From: Meconema thalassinum
Lineage: Eukaryota; Arthropoda; Insecta; Orthoptera; Tettigoniidae
Reading direction: 5' to 3'
Length of the DNA: 64,000 nt
Assembly: GCA_946902985.2 (NCBI GenBank)
Contig: OX336389.2
Span: 281,029,527-281,093,526, forward strand
Below the pieces are notes generated by a model. The model was not told the origin of the DNA. It did not search any database and was given only the letters and a program-made list of their open reading frames with translations. Position 1 is the stretch's first letter; every line of letters starts with the position of its first letter. The translations under genes and the position numbers were made by a program. Of this stretch, positions 1-9,830 are shown piece by piece.

Positions 1-135
1 TCCCTAATACAGTTACACACACTAATACAGTTAACACATAACTACAGGTTATCAGACAAGTTCAACACACTCCCAACTACGCAGGGCTGACCAAGATGTC
101 CCAAGGCCCTAAAAGGAATTAAAAACAAGAAACAT
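1..135 (+). repeat. SINE family 8, 3' tail fragment
   Basis: This matches the 3' part of the tRNA-derived SINE at 39960-40240 and 25659-25830. It shares an 'acaggttatcagacaag' block, a 'cacacaccc'-type block and a 'gggctga...ccaagatgtccc' block before an A-rich end. The 5' head lies left of the window. Confidence 0.7.
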
Positions 136-831
136 CATTATAGAATAGACGATTTAATATAGCATAAAACAAACTGTTGCCGTATGACCACGGGGTGGAT
201 ATTTTCAGTTGTAGCCACTGAGGCGATCTACTGTTCAATTTTGAAGTTTTATTTAACTCTGCCATCTGTTGGTGAAAACCATATCTGCGGCTGAGATCTA
301 GTCCGATTAATTGTGTTTTGTTATCACAAAACATGATACGTGAGATCTTTTACGAGCTGACATCGGAGAACCAAGGATTCTTTCCGTCCTTCAAAAATCT
401 GACTGCCTAAACCGAGAATTGAAACCGCAGTTCTCTGACCTCTGACCCCTTCCAAGGAACTTACGTGAACACATAAACAAACATAGCTTGTTATAGGCCA
501 ATAGCAAATTACATCCCATTTGACCAGAAACTAGCAACTCTCAAGAGCACTGGGTGTTGCCAGAAATATTTCTTCCTGGGAGCAAGATGCAGGGCAAAAG
601 ACGGGGTGGGGGGTTCGAAGCTTATGATCACGTAATCACTTGCAATCTTTCACCCAAAAAAATACGTTAGTTAAACGTTTTACTTATAAAATTAGCACAA
701 GCTTTACCTTGGTCAAAGATCGTAAAGATGTGAAAATAATATGTTTGATGAAAAATGAAGTAGAACATTCGTCAATTGTTCGTACATTTCTTGGTCCCCA
801 AGCACCTCAGGAAACAGCAGCGTTATATTTT
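136..831. other. Unassigned sequence
   Basis: No recognisable gene or repeat was found. A 67-codon frame at 640-843 ends where SINE 845-1056 inserted; it resembles nothing I know and is probably chance. Confidence 0.4.
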
Positions 832-844
832 TACAGTAATTGAT

Positions 845-1056
845 AATAATAATATTATTGGTGTTATGTCCCTTTTAGAGACGCCGGGGTGCCGGCATTT
901 TGCCCCAAAGGGATCTTTAACGTGCCAGTAAATCAACTGACATGGCTCCCTCGCATTTCCGCACCCCTCAAAAGCCTACTGACTGCGCCAGGATTCGATC
1001 CTGCAACCTAGGGCACAGCAGGCGAGAACGTTACGGCTGCACTACGCAGCCAGTCA
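845..1056 (-). repeat. SINE family 1 (full copy with target duplication)
   Basis: This is a minus-strand tRNA-derived SINE. The head at the right end has a B-box-like 'ggatcgaatcctg' (complement). The body carries 'agtagatttactggcacgttaaagatccc' related sequence, and the AAT-rich tail lies at 845-860. It is flanked by a 13-bp direct repeat, tacagtaattgat, at 832-844 and 1057-1069, so both ends are fixed. Other copies are at 7880, 8062, 11021 and 20371. Confidence 0.9.
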
Positions 1057-1144
1057 TACAGTAATTGATGTCCCTGAGTCTCTGACATTGTGTCTCTTGT
1101 TTCATTATTTAAAGGGATCATTCGTGACGAAATCAGAAATATAT

Positions 1145-1389
1145 ATTTTATTTTATTAATGCAGCCAATGGCCATTTATATTATTTTCAGGACATGTCAG
1201 GAAAGGGATTTTGGAAGGAAATCGACCGTGGACCTCTTGAAAGGAACCGTCCCAGCTATTTCCTGGTGGTGAAAACGGGATACCACGAAAACCATTTATA
1301 GGACGGCTGAGGTGGGATTCGAACCCACGCTCTCCCGATGCCAGCGAGGCACGAGGTAGCGCGTTAACGTTCTCGGTCACCACGGCTGG
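1145..1389 (-). repeat. SINE family 2
   Basis: This minus-strand SINE is the reverse complement of the copy at 33424-33674. It has the tRNA-like head with 'gttcgaatccca' B box and the 'ggttttcgtggtttccc' body. The 3' end resembles 'gccattggctgcattaataaa'. Confidence 0.85.
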
Positions 1390-1399
1390 TAATTTAGGC

Positions 1400-1930
1400 A
1401 TTGCTTTGTGATGACGTCATACAGGGGGGGTCGACGTGATGATTAGGCGTGATTACATGGGGAGGGGGCGGGTAAGGGGGGAGGGGGACGGGGTAAAAAA
1501 TTGACCAAGACGCTTGAGATACCTCCACGTTGTCCACGCCTCATAACGGTCAGTTGGGAGATTTTCAGAGGTTTGAGGCTAGTTTGGCTCGTTGATGACT
1601 CATGATGACAGTCCTGGAGTAAATTTCAAGATGGTAGTGTAGGCCTACTTGTTTCAGATAGTTTAATCACTGAGGAGCTGCTACTTTAACAATCACAATA
1701 CATTTATCGAAGATAGTAAGTATTTTTATTGTCAGACAGATAGGCTCCACTAGTCACAATAAAATTTACAAGTATAAACAAAACAAAAACAAGAAACACG
1801 AACAAAAATAGAAAATACACTATTATACAGTATATAACAACCACAACCATACAGACACGCACTCAAACATCCTATCTCATGCATTCATACACACCCGAAT
1901 CTAGAATGCCAAGCGAGAGAAACAGTGCAA
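1400..1930. other. G-rich stretch and unassigned sequence
   Basis: 1420-1495 is strongly G-rich (runs of 4-7 G) and preceded by tgacgtca. The rest is AT-rich, with no gene or repeat that I recognise. Confidence 0.4.
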
Positions 1931-1933
1931 GTT

Positions 1934-2220
1934 TGTTATTGTTATTCCATTTTGGGACTTGGAACATCTTGGTTATCAGCCCCATGCACTTAGGTGTGTA
2001 TTTAATTTGTCTGATAACTTGTGTCATTGCATGCTTGTAGTAGTGATGTAACTTTAAGTATTAAGGTCAAGGAGCCCCCAGACAGGAAAGAAGGTACCAT
2101 CCCAGCATTTGCCTGAAGTGAGTGTGGAGGAACCTAGGAGAAAACCAGATTCATTATGGCCCCTTTCAACACTGGGAACTAAACAAGGTCTCTTCTAACT
2201 TTGCAAGTCCCCGCCAGTCA
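1934..2220 (-). repeat. SINE family 8 (diverged)
   Basis: A minus-strand copy that starts with the tail block 'gggacttggaacatcttgg' and later has 'taccatcccagcatttgcc' and 'gagtgtgg'. These are shared with 20318-20810 and 36983-37035. The head is poorly preserved. Confidence 0.6.
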
Positions 2221-2221
2221 A

Positions 2222-2345
2222 GGGCGTAATAGTTCAGCGGTCAAGCCACTTACATGTCACCAAGATAGGCTGGGTTTGGCTCCTGGTTAATACATGTGGG
2301 ATTTTCGAAGTGAAATTCACTTCCTTTGATTCGGATTACAAGTTA
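2222..2345 (+). repeat. SINE family 9 head (weak)
   Basis: A tRNA-like 'tagttcagcggtcaagcc' head is followed by 'gattttcgaagtgaaat' and 'gattcggatta'. These are also seen, inverted, at 38998-39120. It lacks the TTCC tail of other copies. Confidence 0.5.
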
Positions 2346-2520
2346 AGGAAAATAGCTTATGATCACGAAATTAAGATCCACGTACAATTACAAGCAGGCA
2401 AATACATCAGTCGTGAAGCGTGACTAAATGCACTCGGCGATGCTATTGGGTAGAGAGGGTAAGTAATCTCACATTTTAGCAGCATTATGGTGACAACAAG
2501 TAGTTCTGTGAAGAACTAAC

Positions 2521-3716
2521 TAGCCTATTTTCACATATCCTACTTACGTGAATTGCCTCTATCAACATACAAAATTTCAGTTTGATTGTTGTAATAGATT
2601 CGTAGATATTGAGAACCATCTAAATATTTCCGATGGTCACCATGTTGGATATTTATATATGTAGGCCACAGAGTTATGTACTATTACATGACGATCATTG
2701 TGAAGATTTATAATATTCAAACTTTAATCGCATGATTAGGACTCAAGAAATAATAAAAACGAGATTTTAAAATTTCGCACAGCCGCCATCTTGTGGTTAT
2801 GAAAACAATTGAAATAAACTAGATGTCAGTAGATTGAAATTTGTATAAGCATTTGCCGTACCAAGGTGCACTGCGCTCGGATGGTTAAATCGCGAGAAAC
2901 GTCCATTTCAATATTTGAATTTCGCGTCACCGCCATTTTCGATTTGTGCTTATCGAGTTATTGAAAGTCATATAGGTAAACGTTTATCAACATACAAAAT
3001 TTAAGTTTGATTGCTGTCATAGATGTGTAGATATTGAGAACCGTCTAAATATTTCGGATGGTCATCATGTTGGATTTTTATATATGTAGGCCATTGAGTT
3101 ATGTACTATTAGATGACGACTATTGAGTAGGTTCACTATTCAAACGTTGATTTCGATCGTATGATTAGGACACAAGAAATGAAAACTAAATTTTAAAATT
3201 TCGCACAGCCGCCATCTTGAGGTTATGAAAACAATTGAACTAAATTACATGTTAGTGCATTATAATGTGTATATACATTTGCTCCACCATCTTTCACTGC
3301 GCTTGGATGGTTAAATCGCGAGAAATGCTTATTTAAATGTTTCAACTTCGCTTGGCCGCCATGTCCGTTTTGTACTGAAGAGGTTTTTGAGAGTCACATA
3401 CGTGAACTTCTGGTAGTGCCCTTTATTATCGTACAACATTTCAGGGTGATATTGGTAATAGTTTCGGAGATACAGAATGCCGGTGAAATATTTCGCACAG
3501 CCGCCATGTTCAATTGGTGATAAGTAATAAAATTTGAAGGGTATGGTCGGGGTCAGACAAAATAGAACTATAATCTTACTGAGTTTCATTGATATCGCTC
3601 CAGCCGTTTAGATTTTATTAGGTGGGGACACACACGGAGACACACACACATACGCACTCATACACGGACAAAAGGTGATCTCATAAGCCTATTTTGTCAT
3701 AAATGAAAATAGGCTA
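2521..3716. mobile_element. Short-TIR non-autonomous element with two 425-bp internal repeats
   Basis: The ends are the inverted repeat tagcctattttca (2521-2533) and tgaaaataggcta (3704-3716). Inside, two tandem units start at about 2561 and 2986. Each opens with 'atcaacatacaaaattt' and carries 'ttcgcacagccgccatctt' and 'ggttaaatcgcgagaaa'. A third, partial unit runs to about 3520. The right end has a CA-rich block. There is no transposase, so if mobile it was moved in trans. Related sequence lies at 4148-4300 and 50995-51690. Confidence 0.65.
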
Positions 3717-4147
3717 AAAAAGGGGGATATGCTGGTCATGATCCAGTGTGTCGGCAATGGACACAGTGTTTCAGAACAGATACATTCGTTCTGGAATGTG
3801 AAATGATAAAATGGAATGTTAGGGTTGAGGTGTGTAAATTCCACAAAAAGAGGATAGATATCTGGTGCAGGAGGACAGTAGAAAGTTTAAGTACACTCAC
3901 TGACAAGTACCCAGAGTTGAACATTATGCTGTACATTTATATACCAGCGATGGGTATGGTCATGGAACTATTTCTAAAGCACTGGCACGTCGAGAATGGT
4001 GTAGGCTACATGGCCACCATCTTAACCGACAAAAAGCCGGTCACATGAACTGTCATAGTCTAAGCTGGCTAAACCTGCCATCCAATCGTTACTAAATTCA
4101 ACAATAACGCACCATTAAAAAAAAAAAAAAAAAAAAAAAAAACGTGT
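3717..4147. other. Unassigned sequence ending in a poly-A run
   Basis: A 100-codon plus frame at 3746-4048 and a 66-codon minus frame overlap here; neither resembles a protein I know. A 25-nt A run at about 4118-4142 could be a retroposed 3' end or a plain homopolymer. No flanking duplication was seen. Confidence 0.35.
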
Positions 4148-4300
4148 GGTTAAGGTTTTATGGGAGGAGGGCTGCCTTTGTACCAAGTTTCATTAGGAAT
4201 TGGTACCTGGGGGAAGGGGGTGTGCACACACACGAAACGACAGACGAACACACAGGGTGAATACATAAGCCTCTTTCATTTTCATCAAAGTAGGCCAAAA
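4148..4300. repeat. Terminal fragment related to the 2521-3716 element
   Basis: It has the same order as the right end of 2521-3716: a CA/CACG-rich block, 'atacataagcct', then 'catcaaagtaggcc' before an A run. The fragment is degenerate. Confidence 0.4.
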
Positions 4301-4397
4301 ATAGTTAAACGAATTAGGAGAGAAATCATAAATCGGGCAGGAATGTAGAAGCAAGCAGTGTAGGCTACATGGAAGTGTTTTCATACCCCCGGCCTGT

Positions 4398-4720
4398 TTC
4401 AGTTCAGATCTGGCTGTATCCGTGGAAGCCCGGGTTTGATTCCCGACTCTACCAAGAAAATGGAATTCTGGTTTGATTCCCACCTGAGCCATGTTGAAGA
4501 GATGTTCCGTGGTTTCCCACTTCTACTCCAGGCGAATGCCGGGATGGTTTCTACCTTCAGGTCACGGCCGTCTCCTTCCCAATCCTGATCTGAATTACAA
4601 ATACACACACTAATCTAGCCTTCACAATAATACAGGTTAACAGATAAATTCCACACACCCAAGTACATGGGGCTACATTCCACGATGTCACAAAAGCCCT
4701 AAAAGAATCATCAACAACAT
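4398..4720 (+). repeat. SINE family 5
   Basis: A plus-strand member of the most abundant SINE here. It has the B-box-like 'gggtttgattcccg', 'tggtttcccacttctactcc', 'aatgccgggatggt' and the tail 'aacagataaattccacacaccc...ggggct'. It has an internal deletion in the head-body junction. Confidence 0.8.
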
Positions 4721-4805
4721 CAGTTCAGAACAGCGCTCTCTCGACTGAGCTAGCATGACTTGATGTTCACTGATGGAGTATTCACTAGGTGTTTGCTGTT
4801 ATTTC

Positions 4806-5530
4806 AAGCGTGGGGCTTAAACATCCTGGTCATTTAGCCCCGTGTATTTCGGGTGCGTGTGGGTTTTTTGTCTGATAACCTGTGTTAATGTGATGGCTGT
4901 ATAAATGTGTGTATTTGTAATTCGGGGACGGCCCTGTACTGTTGGGGTAGCGCACCTGCCTCGCACTCGGAGGCCCAGGGTTCGATTCTCGGCTCCGTCA
5001 AGGATTCTAGAAGTTAACGCAAGGGCTGGAACGGGGTGCTCTCAGCCTCGTGAGGACAAGTGAGTAGCTGTCTGACAATGAGGTAGCGCCCTGCTAACGA
5101 AGACCAAGATTAACGGCAGAGGGGACCTAACGCACTGACCACGCGTCACCCCATAGCCTGCAGGACAAAATAATGGCTGCGCAGCGGTCGCTTGGTGGGC
5201 GTAGGCCCTTCATAGGCTGTAGCGCCACGGAGTTTGGTTTTGGTTTGGATTTGTAAATCGGGATAGGATTAGGAAGAAGACGGCCGTGGCCTTAAGTTAG
5301 AAACCATCCCGGCATTTGCCAGGAGTAGAAATGGGTATCCGCGGAATACCACTTCCAGGATGGCTGAGGTGGTAATCGAACCCAACTTTTCTCAGTTTTG
5401 CGTCACAAAGCTGAGTGCACCCCGTTCCAGCCCTCAGACCAGAATTGAATTCCTTGGCAGATCCGGGAATTGATTCTTGACCTCCGGGGTGAAAACCAAG
5501 AATGCTAGCCGCTACACCACGAGGTGGACT
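4806..5530 (-). repeat. SINE family 5 split by a family 6 SINE
   Basis: The tail half (4806-4926) and head half (5249-5530) of one minus-strand SINE are separated by the 322-bp SINE 4927-5248. The right half shows the complement of the tRNA-like head (about 5490-5528) and the 'gcatttgccaggagtagaaa' body. Confidence 0.85.
4927..5248 (+). repeat. SINE family 6 inserted in family 5
   Basis: The tRNA-like head has an A-box-like 'ggggtagcgcacctgcc' and a B box 'gggttcgattctcgg'. The body ends in 'ggtgggcgtaggcccttcat'. It is flanked by 14-bp repeats, atttgtaattcggg (4913-4926) and atttgtaaatcggg (5249-5262), with one mismatch. A 3' fragment of the same family lies at 23053-23145. Confidence 0.85.
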
Positions 5531-5649
5531 CACTAGGTATACAACTGCTTAGAGTTTTGTACACTCCAAGTCCAGTCCATTTTTTCTCTCTCCAAAATCA
5601 GAGTTAAATTAATATTCTTGCCAATATGTCCCTTGACACTTGTAAAGAC

Positions 5650-5800
5650 AGCAGACTGGTGGTACCAAAACCATCCGGTTCGAGCTTGTGCCGCTATCGC
5701 CAGTGGCGTGTGACCAAGGACGGGGTCGAACCCGTGACCGGACGCGACTCTTTACTGCCTGCTGTTACAATACTTGGCTGATATAAAACAGCCGTAATTC
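5650..5800 (-). repeat. tRNA-like SINE head fragment
   Basis: The complement shows a B-box-like 'gggttcgaccccg' and a preceding tRNA-like arm at 5690-5760. There are no flanking duplications. Family assignment is uncertain. Confidence 0.45.
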
Positions 5801-5834
5801 CAGTGTGGGCAGCAAGGATTGCAGTTGACGCATT

Positions 5835-6185
5835 GTGTGGTCTTGGAGTACGTAATAAATCTCTGCTCCCTAAGGCTCTGCGTTTCATTCCCAGCTGTGT
5901 CTAGAAAATGCTGAATAATTTTGATCAGGGGGTTGAAATGGAGCACAATCATTCTCGCCAGGAAACACTGTGAAAAGGTGAGTTCGAATCCCACCTCAAA
6001 TATACTAGAAGTGGTTTTTCGTGGTTTCCCACGTCTTTTCCAGGGAAATTATTGCTCACCGCCTCCTTGTCAATCCTAGCTTCAATTACAAATCCACTGC
6101 AGATACCAAAATAAGGTGAAATCTACACACATCCAAATACACGGGGCCAATGGCCACATGCAACAACAATGTGTACATGATAAAG
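5835..6185 (+). repeat. SINE family 5
   Basis: It contains the 'tttcattcccagct' B-box remnant, 'gagttcgaatcccacctc', 'gtggtttcccac' and the tail 'acacatccaaatacacgggg'. It directly abuts the left end of the Tc1-like element at 6188. Confidence 0.7.
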
Positions 6186-6187
6186 CA

Positions 6188-7584
6188 TTGTTTGTAGAAA
6201 GTGAAACACCCAGAAGAAATGGTCGGATACACTCCCAGAACAGGGGTCGTATAGGCCTGTGGTACCATGCTAAGTGATTGAAATCGCAGAGAGGTGGCGT
6301 GCACATTGGCCCACCAGTGCGCTCTGTCGTGGGACCGGACGGCTCAGTGATTCGCACAGCTCTGTCGGCGTGGGGCCGTCATACCAAGTAGAAACGTGTA
6401 AGCATGTGCAACGATGCCTCGCCGACATCACAGAGTGGACTATCAGCATGTGAGTGCGGTTGAACGGGGCAGAATGCTTGGACTCCGGGAGGCGGGTCTG
6501 TCGTTCCGGGACATTGCGGCCGGTACAGGGCACGCTGCGTCAACAGTAAGGCGTATGTGGATCCAGTGGTGAGATGAGGGCCGTACACAGTGACAACAGG
6601 GTACAGGACGACGCAATTTGACCACAGCGCGAGACGACCGCCATCTTCTCCGCATGGCCTTATCGGACAGAACAGCGTCGTCCTCGGTGTTGGCTCGACG
6701 TTGGAGCACTGCAACGGGGGTGGACATGTCTGCGTCCACGATGCGGCGTCGTCTATTGAGGGCTGGTCTGGTAGCACACATGCCACTGCGTCGGCTTCCA
6801 TTGACTGGGAACCACCGACGCCTCCGACTACAATGGGCACGTGCATGCCGACACTGGCAGGCTGAGTGGCGAAGTGCAGTGTTTTCGGACGAGTCCCGCT
6901 TCAACCTGTCCTACAGTGATGGCCGTATACGCGTTCGACGCCACCGTGGAGAACGCAATCAGGCAGACTTTATTGTTGAGCGGCATAGCGGACAAACACC
7001 AAGTGTAATGGTTTGGGGCGCAATTGCCTAAACAGGCGGTCGCGCCTCGTACGTCTTGCGGGCAATCTGAACAGTGACCGCTACATCAGGGAAGTTTTAC
7101 AGCCCGCGGCACTGCCCCCTCTTGCAGGCCGTTCCACAGGCCATATTTCACCAGGTCAATGCCCGCCCGCATGTGGCGAGGAATGCGCAAGCCTTCTTCG
7201 CAGAACGACGGATACCTCTGCTTTCCTGGCCTGCCCGTTCGCCTGACATGTCGCCCATCGAAAATGTCTGGGATATGGTCGGTCGGTAACTTGTTCGTTT
7301 AGGTCCACCTGCTGCCACTGTTGATGCTTTGTGGACGCGCCTACAAACCGCGTGGGACGGTATTCCCCAGCAGCGTATTCAAGCGCTGTATGATTTCATG
7401 CCACGATGTCTAGCGGCTCTGAGTGCAGCACGTGGTAGCGCGACGCCGTACTGAAGATCGACCGTCAACGTAAATGTACAGGATGCCCTTCTACTCAGTA
7501 ATGTATTGTCATGTCCCTAATCTGTGGTATAAAGTGCAATGTGGTCACATCTCTTGTTCTTGGTGTTTCACTTTCTACAAACAG
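6188..7584 (+). mobile_element. Tc1/mariner-superfamily transposon (defective)
   Basis: Terminal inverted repeats of 22 bp are perfect at 6189-6210 and 7562-7583 (key core gtagaaagtgaaacacc). The right end is followed by TA at 7585-7586. The matching left TA reads CA, which fits point decay. The total of about 1.4 kb with one transposase gene is normal for Tc1-like elements. It lies next to SINE family 5 copies. Confidence 0.9.
6414..7454 (+). pseudogene. Tc1-like DD34E transposase, inactivated
   Basis: From ATG 6414 to TGA 7452 the span is 1041 bp, about 346 codons, the usual Tc1 transposase length. The N-terminal part encodes a helix-turn-helix ('REAGLSFRDIAAGTGHAAST'), then the first catalytic Asp in 'FSDESRF' (about 6888). 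The second position reads 'FHQVNARPH', so the Asp normally before Asn is Val. The last motif 'SPDMSPIENVWD' keeps Glu (about 7260). Breaks include stops near 6570 and 7029, a frameshift around 7030-7130 and a stop at about 7288. It would cut and paste its element if intact; it cannot now. Confidence 0.9.
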
Positions 7585-7586
7585 TA

Positions 7587-7879
7587 CTGTAGATTTACAG
7601 CGCTAAAATAACTTTGGAAATCATACTGAAGTCTATTCCTGTGAAGTTTAGACCCATTTGGGTCATGAGCCACTTCACTTCCAAAATTATAACTCAAAAT
7701 AGGGTTCCTGATATCTCATATACCTCAAATATTTGAATCAAGTCGGTACCTATGGTCCGAAGTATGGTTTCCTCATACCGGGTTCCATAGCACATTCTCC
7801 CATTCCAAAAATAAATAATTATGCATACACATTACGACAGATAACAAGAACACAGTATCAGAGAGCATTCTCACACATT
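7587..7879. other. Unassigned sequence
   Basis: AT-rich, with no gene or repeat that I recognise. Confidence 0.4.
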
Positions 7880-8010
7880 GTGTAGCGTAGTGGGTAAGGG
7901 TTTCGCCTACTGTGGTCATATTCTTGCACAGTCAGTTGGTGTAGGTGAGAGACCCGTGTCAGTAGATCAAACGCACGTTATACCATCCCCTTAGGGAAAA
8001 ATACATTGTT
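7880..8010 (+). repeat. SINE family 1 (diverged, plus)
   Basis: The head 'gtagcgtagtgggtaaggg' is followed by 'cagtcagttggt' and 'gtcagtagatcaa...cacgtta', then the AAT tail. It faces the minus-strand copy at 8062-8270 tail to tail. Confidence 0.65.
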
Positions 8011-8063
8011 AATAATAATGATAATAATAATAATAATAATCATCATCATCATCATCATAATAA
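8011..8063. repeat. (AAT)n/(CAT)n microsatellite between two SINE tails
   Basis: Runs of aataat then catcat join the tails of the two oppositely oriented family 1 SINEs. The short poly-Ile frame across it is an artefact. Confidence 0.85.
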
Positions 8064-8270
8064 TGTTATTGGTTGTACGTCCCTTTAAACAACTGCGGCT
8101 TTTAAAGTCGACGGGGTGTCAAAATTTTGCCACGAGGGGGATCTTTAACGTGTCAGTAAATCTACTGATACGGCTCCCTCGCATTTGCGCACCTTCAGAT
8201 GCCAACTGACTGCGCCAGGATTCGATCCTGCAACCTTGAGCCCAGCAGGCGAGCCGCACAGGCAGCCAAA
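8062..8270 (-). repeat. SINE family 1 (minus)
   Basis: It starts 'aatgttattggttgtacgtcc', carries 'gatctttaacgtgtcagtaaat' and the complement of the B box 'ggattcgatcctg' at about 8217. It is truncated or rearranged at the head. Confidence 0.85.
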
Positions 8271-8274
8271 ATAT

Positions 8275-8600
8275 GTTATTGTTGTTGTTGGTATTTTTGT
8301 GGATTCAATTTAAGGGCTTTGGTGACATCGTGGTCATGTAGCCACGTGCACTTTGGTGTGTGTGTTTGCAGTTCAGACTAGATTTGGGAAGAAAGTGGCC
8401 GTGACTTTACGTTAGGCACCATCCCAGCATTTGCCTGGAGTAGAAGCGGGGGGAAACCATGGAAAACCACTTCTCAGACAGCTGAGATGGGACTTGAACC
8501 ATCTCTTCAAAGTTGGCCTCACGAGGCCTCAGACCAGAATTAAAGTTCTTAGCTGAGCCGGGAATCTTTGGTTTCGGAGTGTGACTACACGCGCGCCACA
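8275..8600 (-). repeat. SINE family 5 (minus)
   Basis: The tail 'ggctttggtgacatcgtgg' is followed by 'accatcccagcatttgcctg', 'gaaaaccacttct' and the complement of the tRNA-like head near 8555-8600. Confidence 0.85.
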
Positions 8601-8894
8601 GGAGCAGTGGGGGTGGAAATGCAATGATTACGGTACAGCGGACACTGCTCGCCTTACTGCGTGACCTCGGGAAGGAAGGTAACCACCCATTTCCTCCAGA
8701 GAATTGCTTGGCCCCTTCTTTTGTTCTTGTGTTACACACTATGGAACTGTACAACACCATGGGACAAGGGCTCCAAGGCACCACACAGTGCGTAAGAACC
8801 TACCTTATTCAGAAGATTTTCCTCACCATGGAATGATACAGAACAACAAAGCACACAAAGTTACACCCAGAGTACGAAAGTGTCATGGTATTGG

Positions 8895-9228
8895 TGAGAT
8901 CCAATTCCAAAAGTCCTGAATTTGATTCCCGGCTCTGCCAAGAAATTTAGTTCTAGTCTGAGGGTTGGAACGAGATGCACTCATCCTCGTAAGGTAGAAA
9001 TGGGAAGAGGTAGGGTTAGATTCACGAATCAGTCATCCTAGAACTACACTACTCTGGATTCCCACTTCTACTCCAGGAAAATGTCGGGATGGTCACCTCT
9101 GTTCCAATCCTAGCCTGAGATACAACTACGTGCTATTGCAGACACTATAATAATACAGGTTGCCAGACAAAATCGACAAACACTCATGTCTACGGGACTA
9201 ATGCAAGACCGTAAATTAAACAACAACT
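8895..9228 (+). repeat. SINE family 5 (plus)
   Basis: It has 'tttgattcccggctctgcc' (B box and linker), 'cccacttctactccagg', 'atgtcgggatggt' and the tail 'aatacaggttgccagac', ending in AACAACAAC-like sequence. Confidence 0.85.
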
Positions 9229-9337
9229 ATGCATGGAATCTCTTTGACTGTTTTGGTCGAGTCAATAAGCAGTATGATCACTCGAACGGCAGGGATGTGA
9301 TTGCGCAGTGGCAGGCGGAGTTCTGTTCCCGGTAAAT

Positions 9338-9670
9338 GAAAATGAAAATCCACAGCCTGCTTCCAGTCTCCGACCGGGTCAGGAATGGAATGAATGAAGC
9401 CCCTATCTAGCGGCGAGGATATGGACTGTGCCGGCTGCCGAGGCCTGACGCACTCCTCTGGGGCAATGATTAAATGAATGACAGATGAAATGAAGTGATA
9501 GTGGAGAGTGTTGCTGGAATGAAATTTTGACAGGAAAAACCGGAGTACCCGGAGAAAAACCTGTCTGCCTCCGTTCTGTCCAGCACAGATCTCACATGGA
9601 GTGACCGGGATTTGAACCACGGATACAGCGGTGAGAGGCCGGCGTGCTGCCGCCTAAGCCACGGAGACTC
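9338..9670 (-). repeat. SINE family 3
   Basis: This minus-strand copy of a ~333-bp SINE has its B box (complement of 'ggttcaaatcccgg') at about 9607-9620. It also has 'ggagtacccggagaaaaacc' and the tail 'gaaaatgaaaatccacagcc'. A 15-bp duplication, ctgttcccggtaaat, flanks it at 9323-9337 and 9671-9685. Confidence 0.95.
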
Positions 9671-9714
9671 CTGTTCCCGGTAAATAAATAAATAAATAAA
9701 TTTAAAAAAACAGG

Positions 9715-9830
9715 TGTCTGAGGTGAAATGTTACAACCAGTGGTTCAGATTCCAAGTAACAAAGGATTCCATGGTTTATAATCGCGAGATAAACGGTCAC
9801 TTAAAACCACAAACGTCCTTCATTCTTTCC
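9715..9830 (+). repeat. SINE family 9, 3' part
   Basis: The blocks 'agtggttcagattccaagta' and 'gataaacggtcactt' followed by 'acaaacgtccttc' align with the inverted copy at 38998-39075. That copy ends in a short GGAA (complement TTCC) run. The pyrimidine tract at 9818 begins exactly where this tail would. Confidence 0.65.

Noticed and set aside
2561..3410. CRISPR-like regularity
   Set aside because: Two 425-bp units with diverged sequence are tandem duplication; no short repeats with unique spacers exist in the window.
6379..6904. Long minus-strand frames of 153-155 codons
   Set aside because: They are antisense shadows of the GC-richer Tc1 transposase pseudogene.
9216..9620. 134-codon minus frame shared with 27342, 44654, 47562 and 52506
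   Set aside because: The shared peptide is the translation of SINE family 3; identity comes from the SINE, not a gene family.
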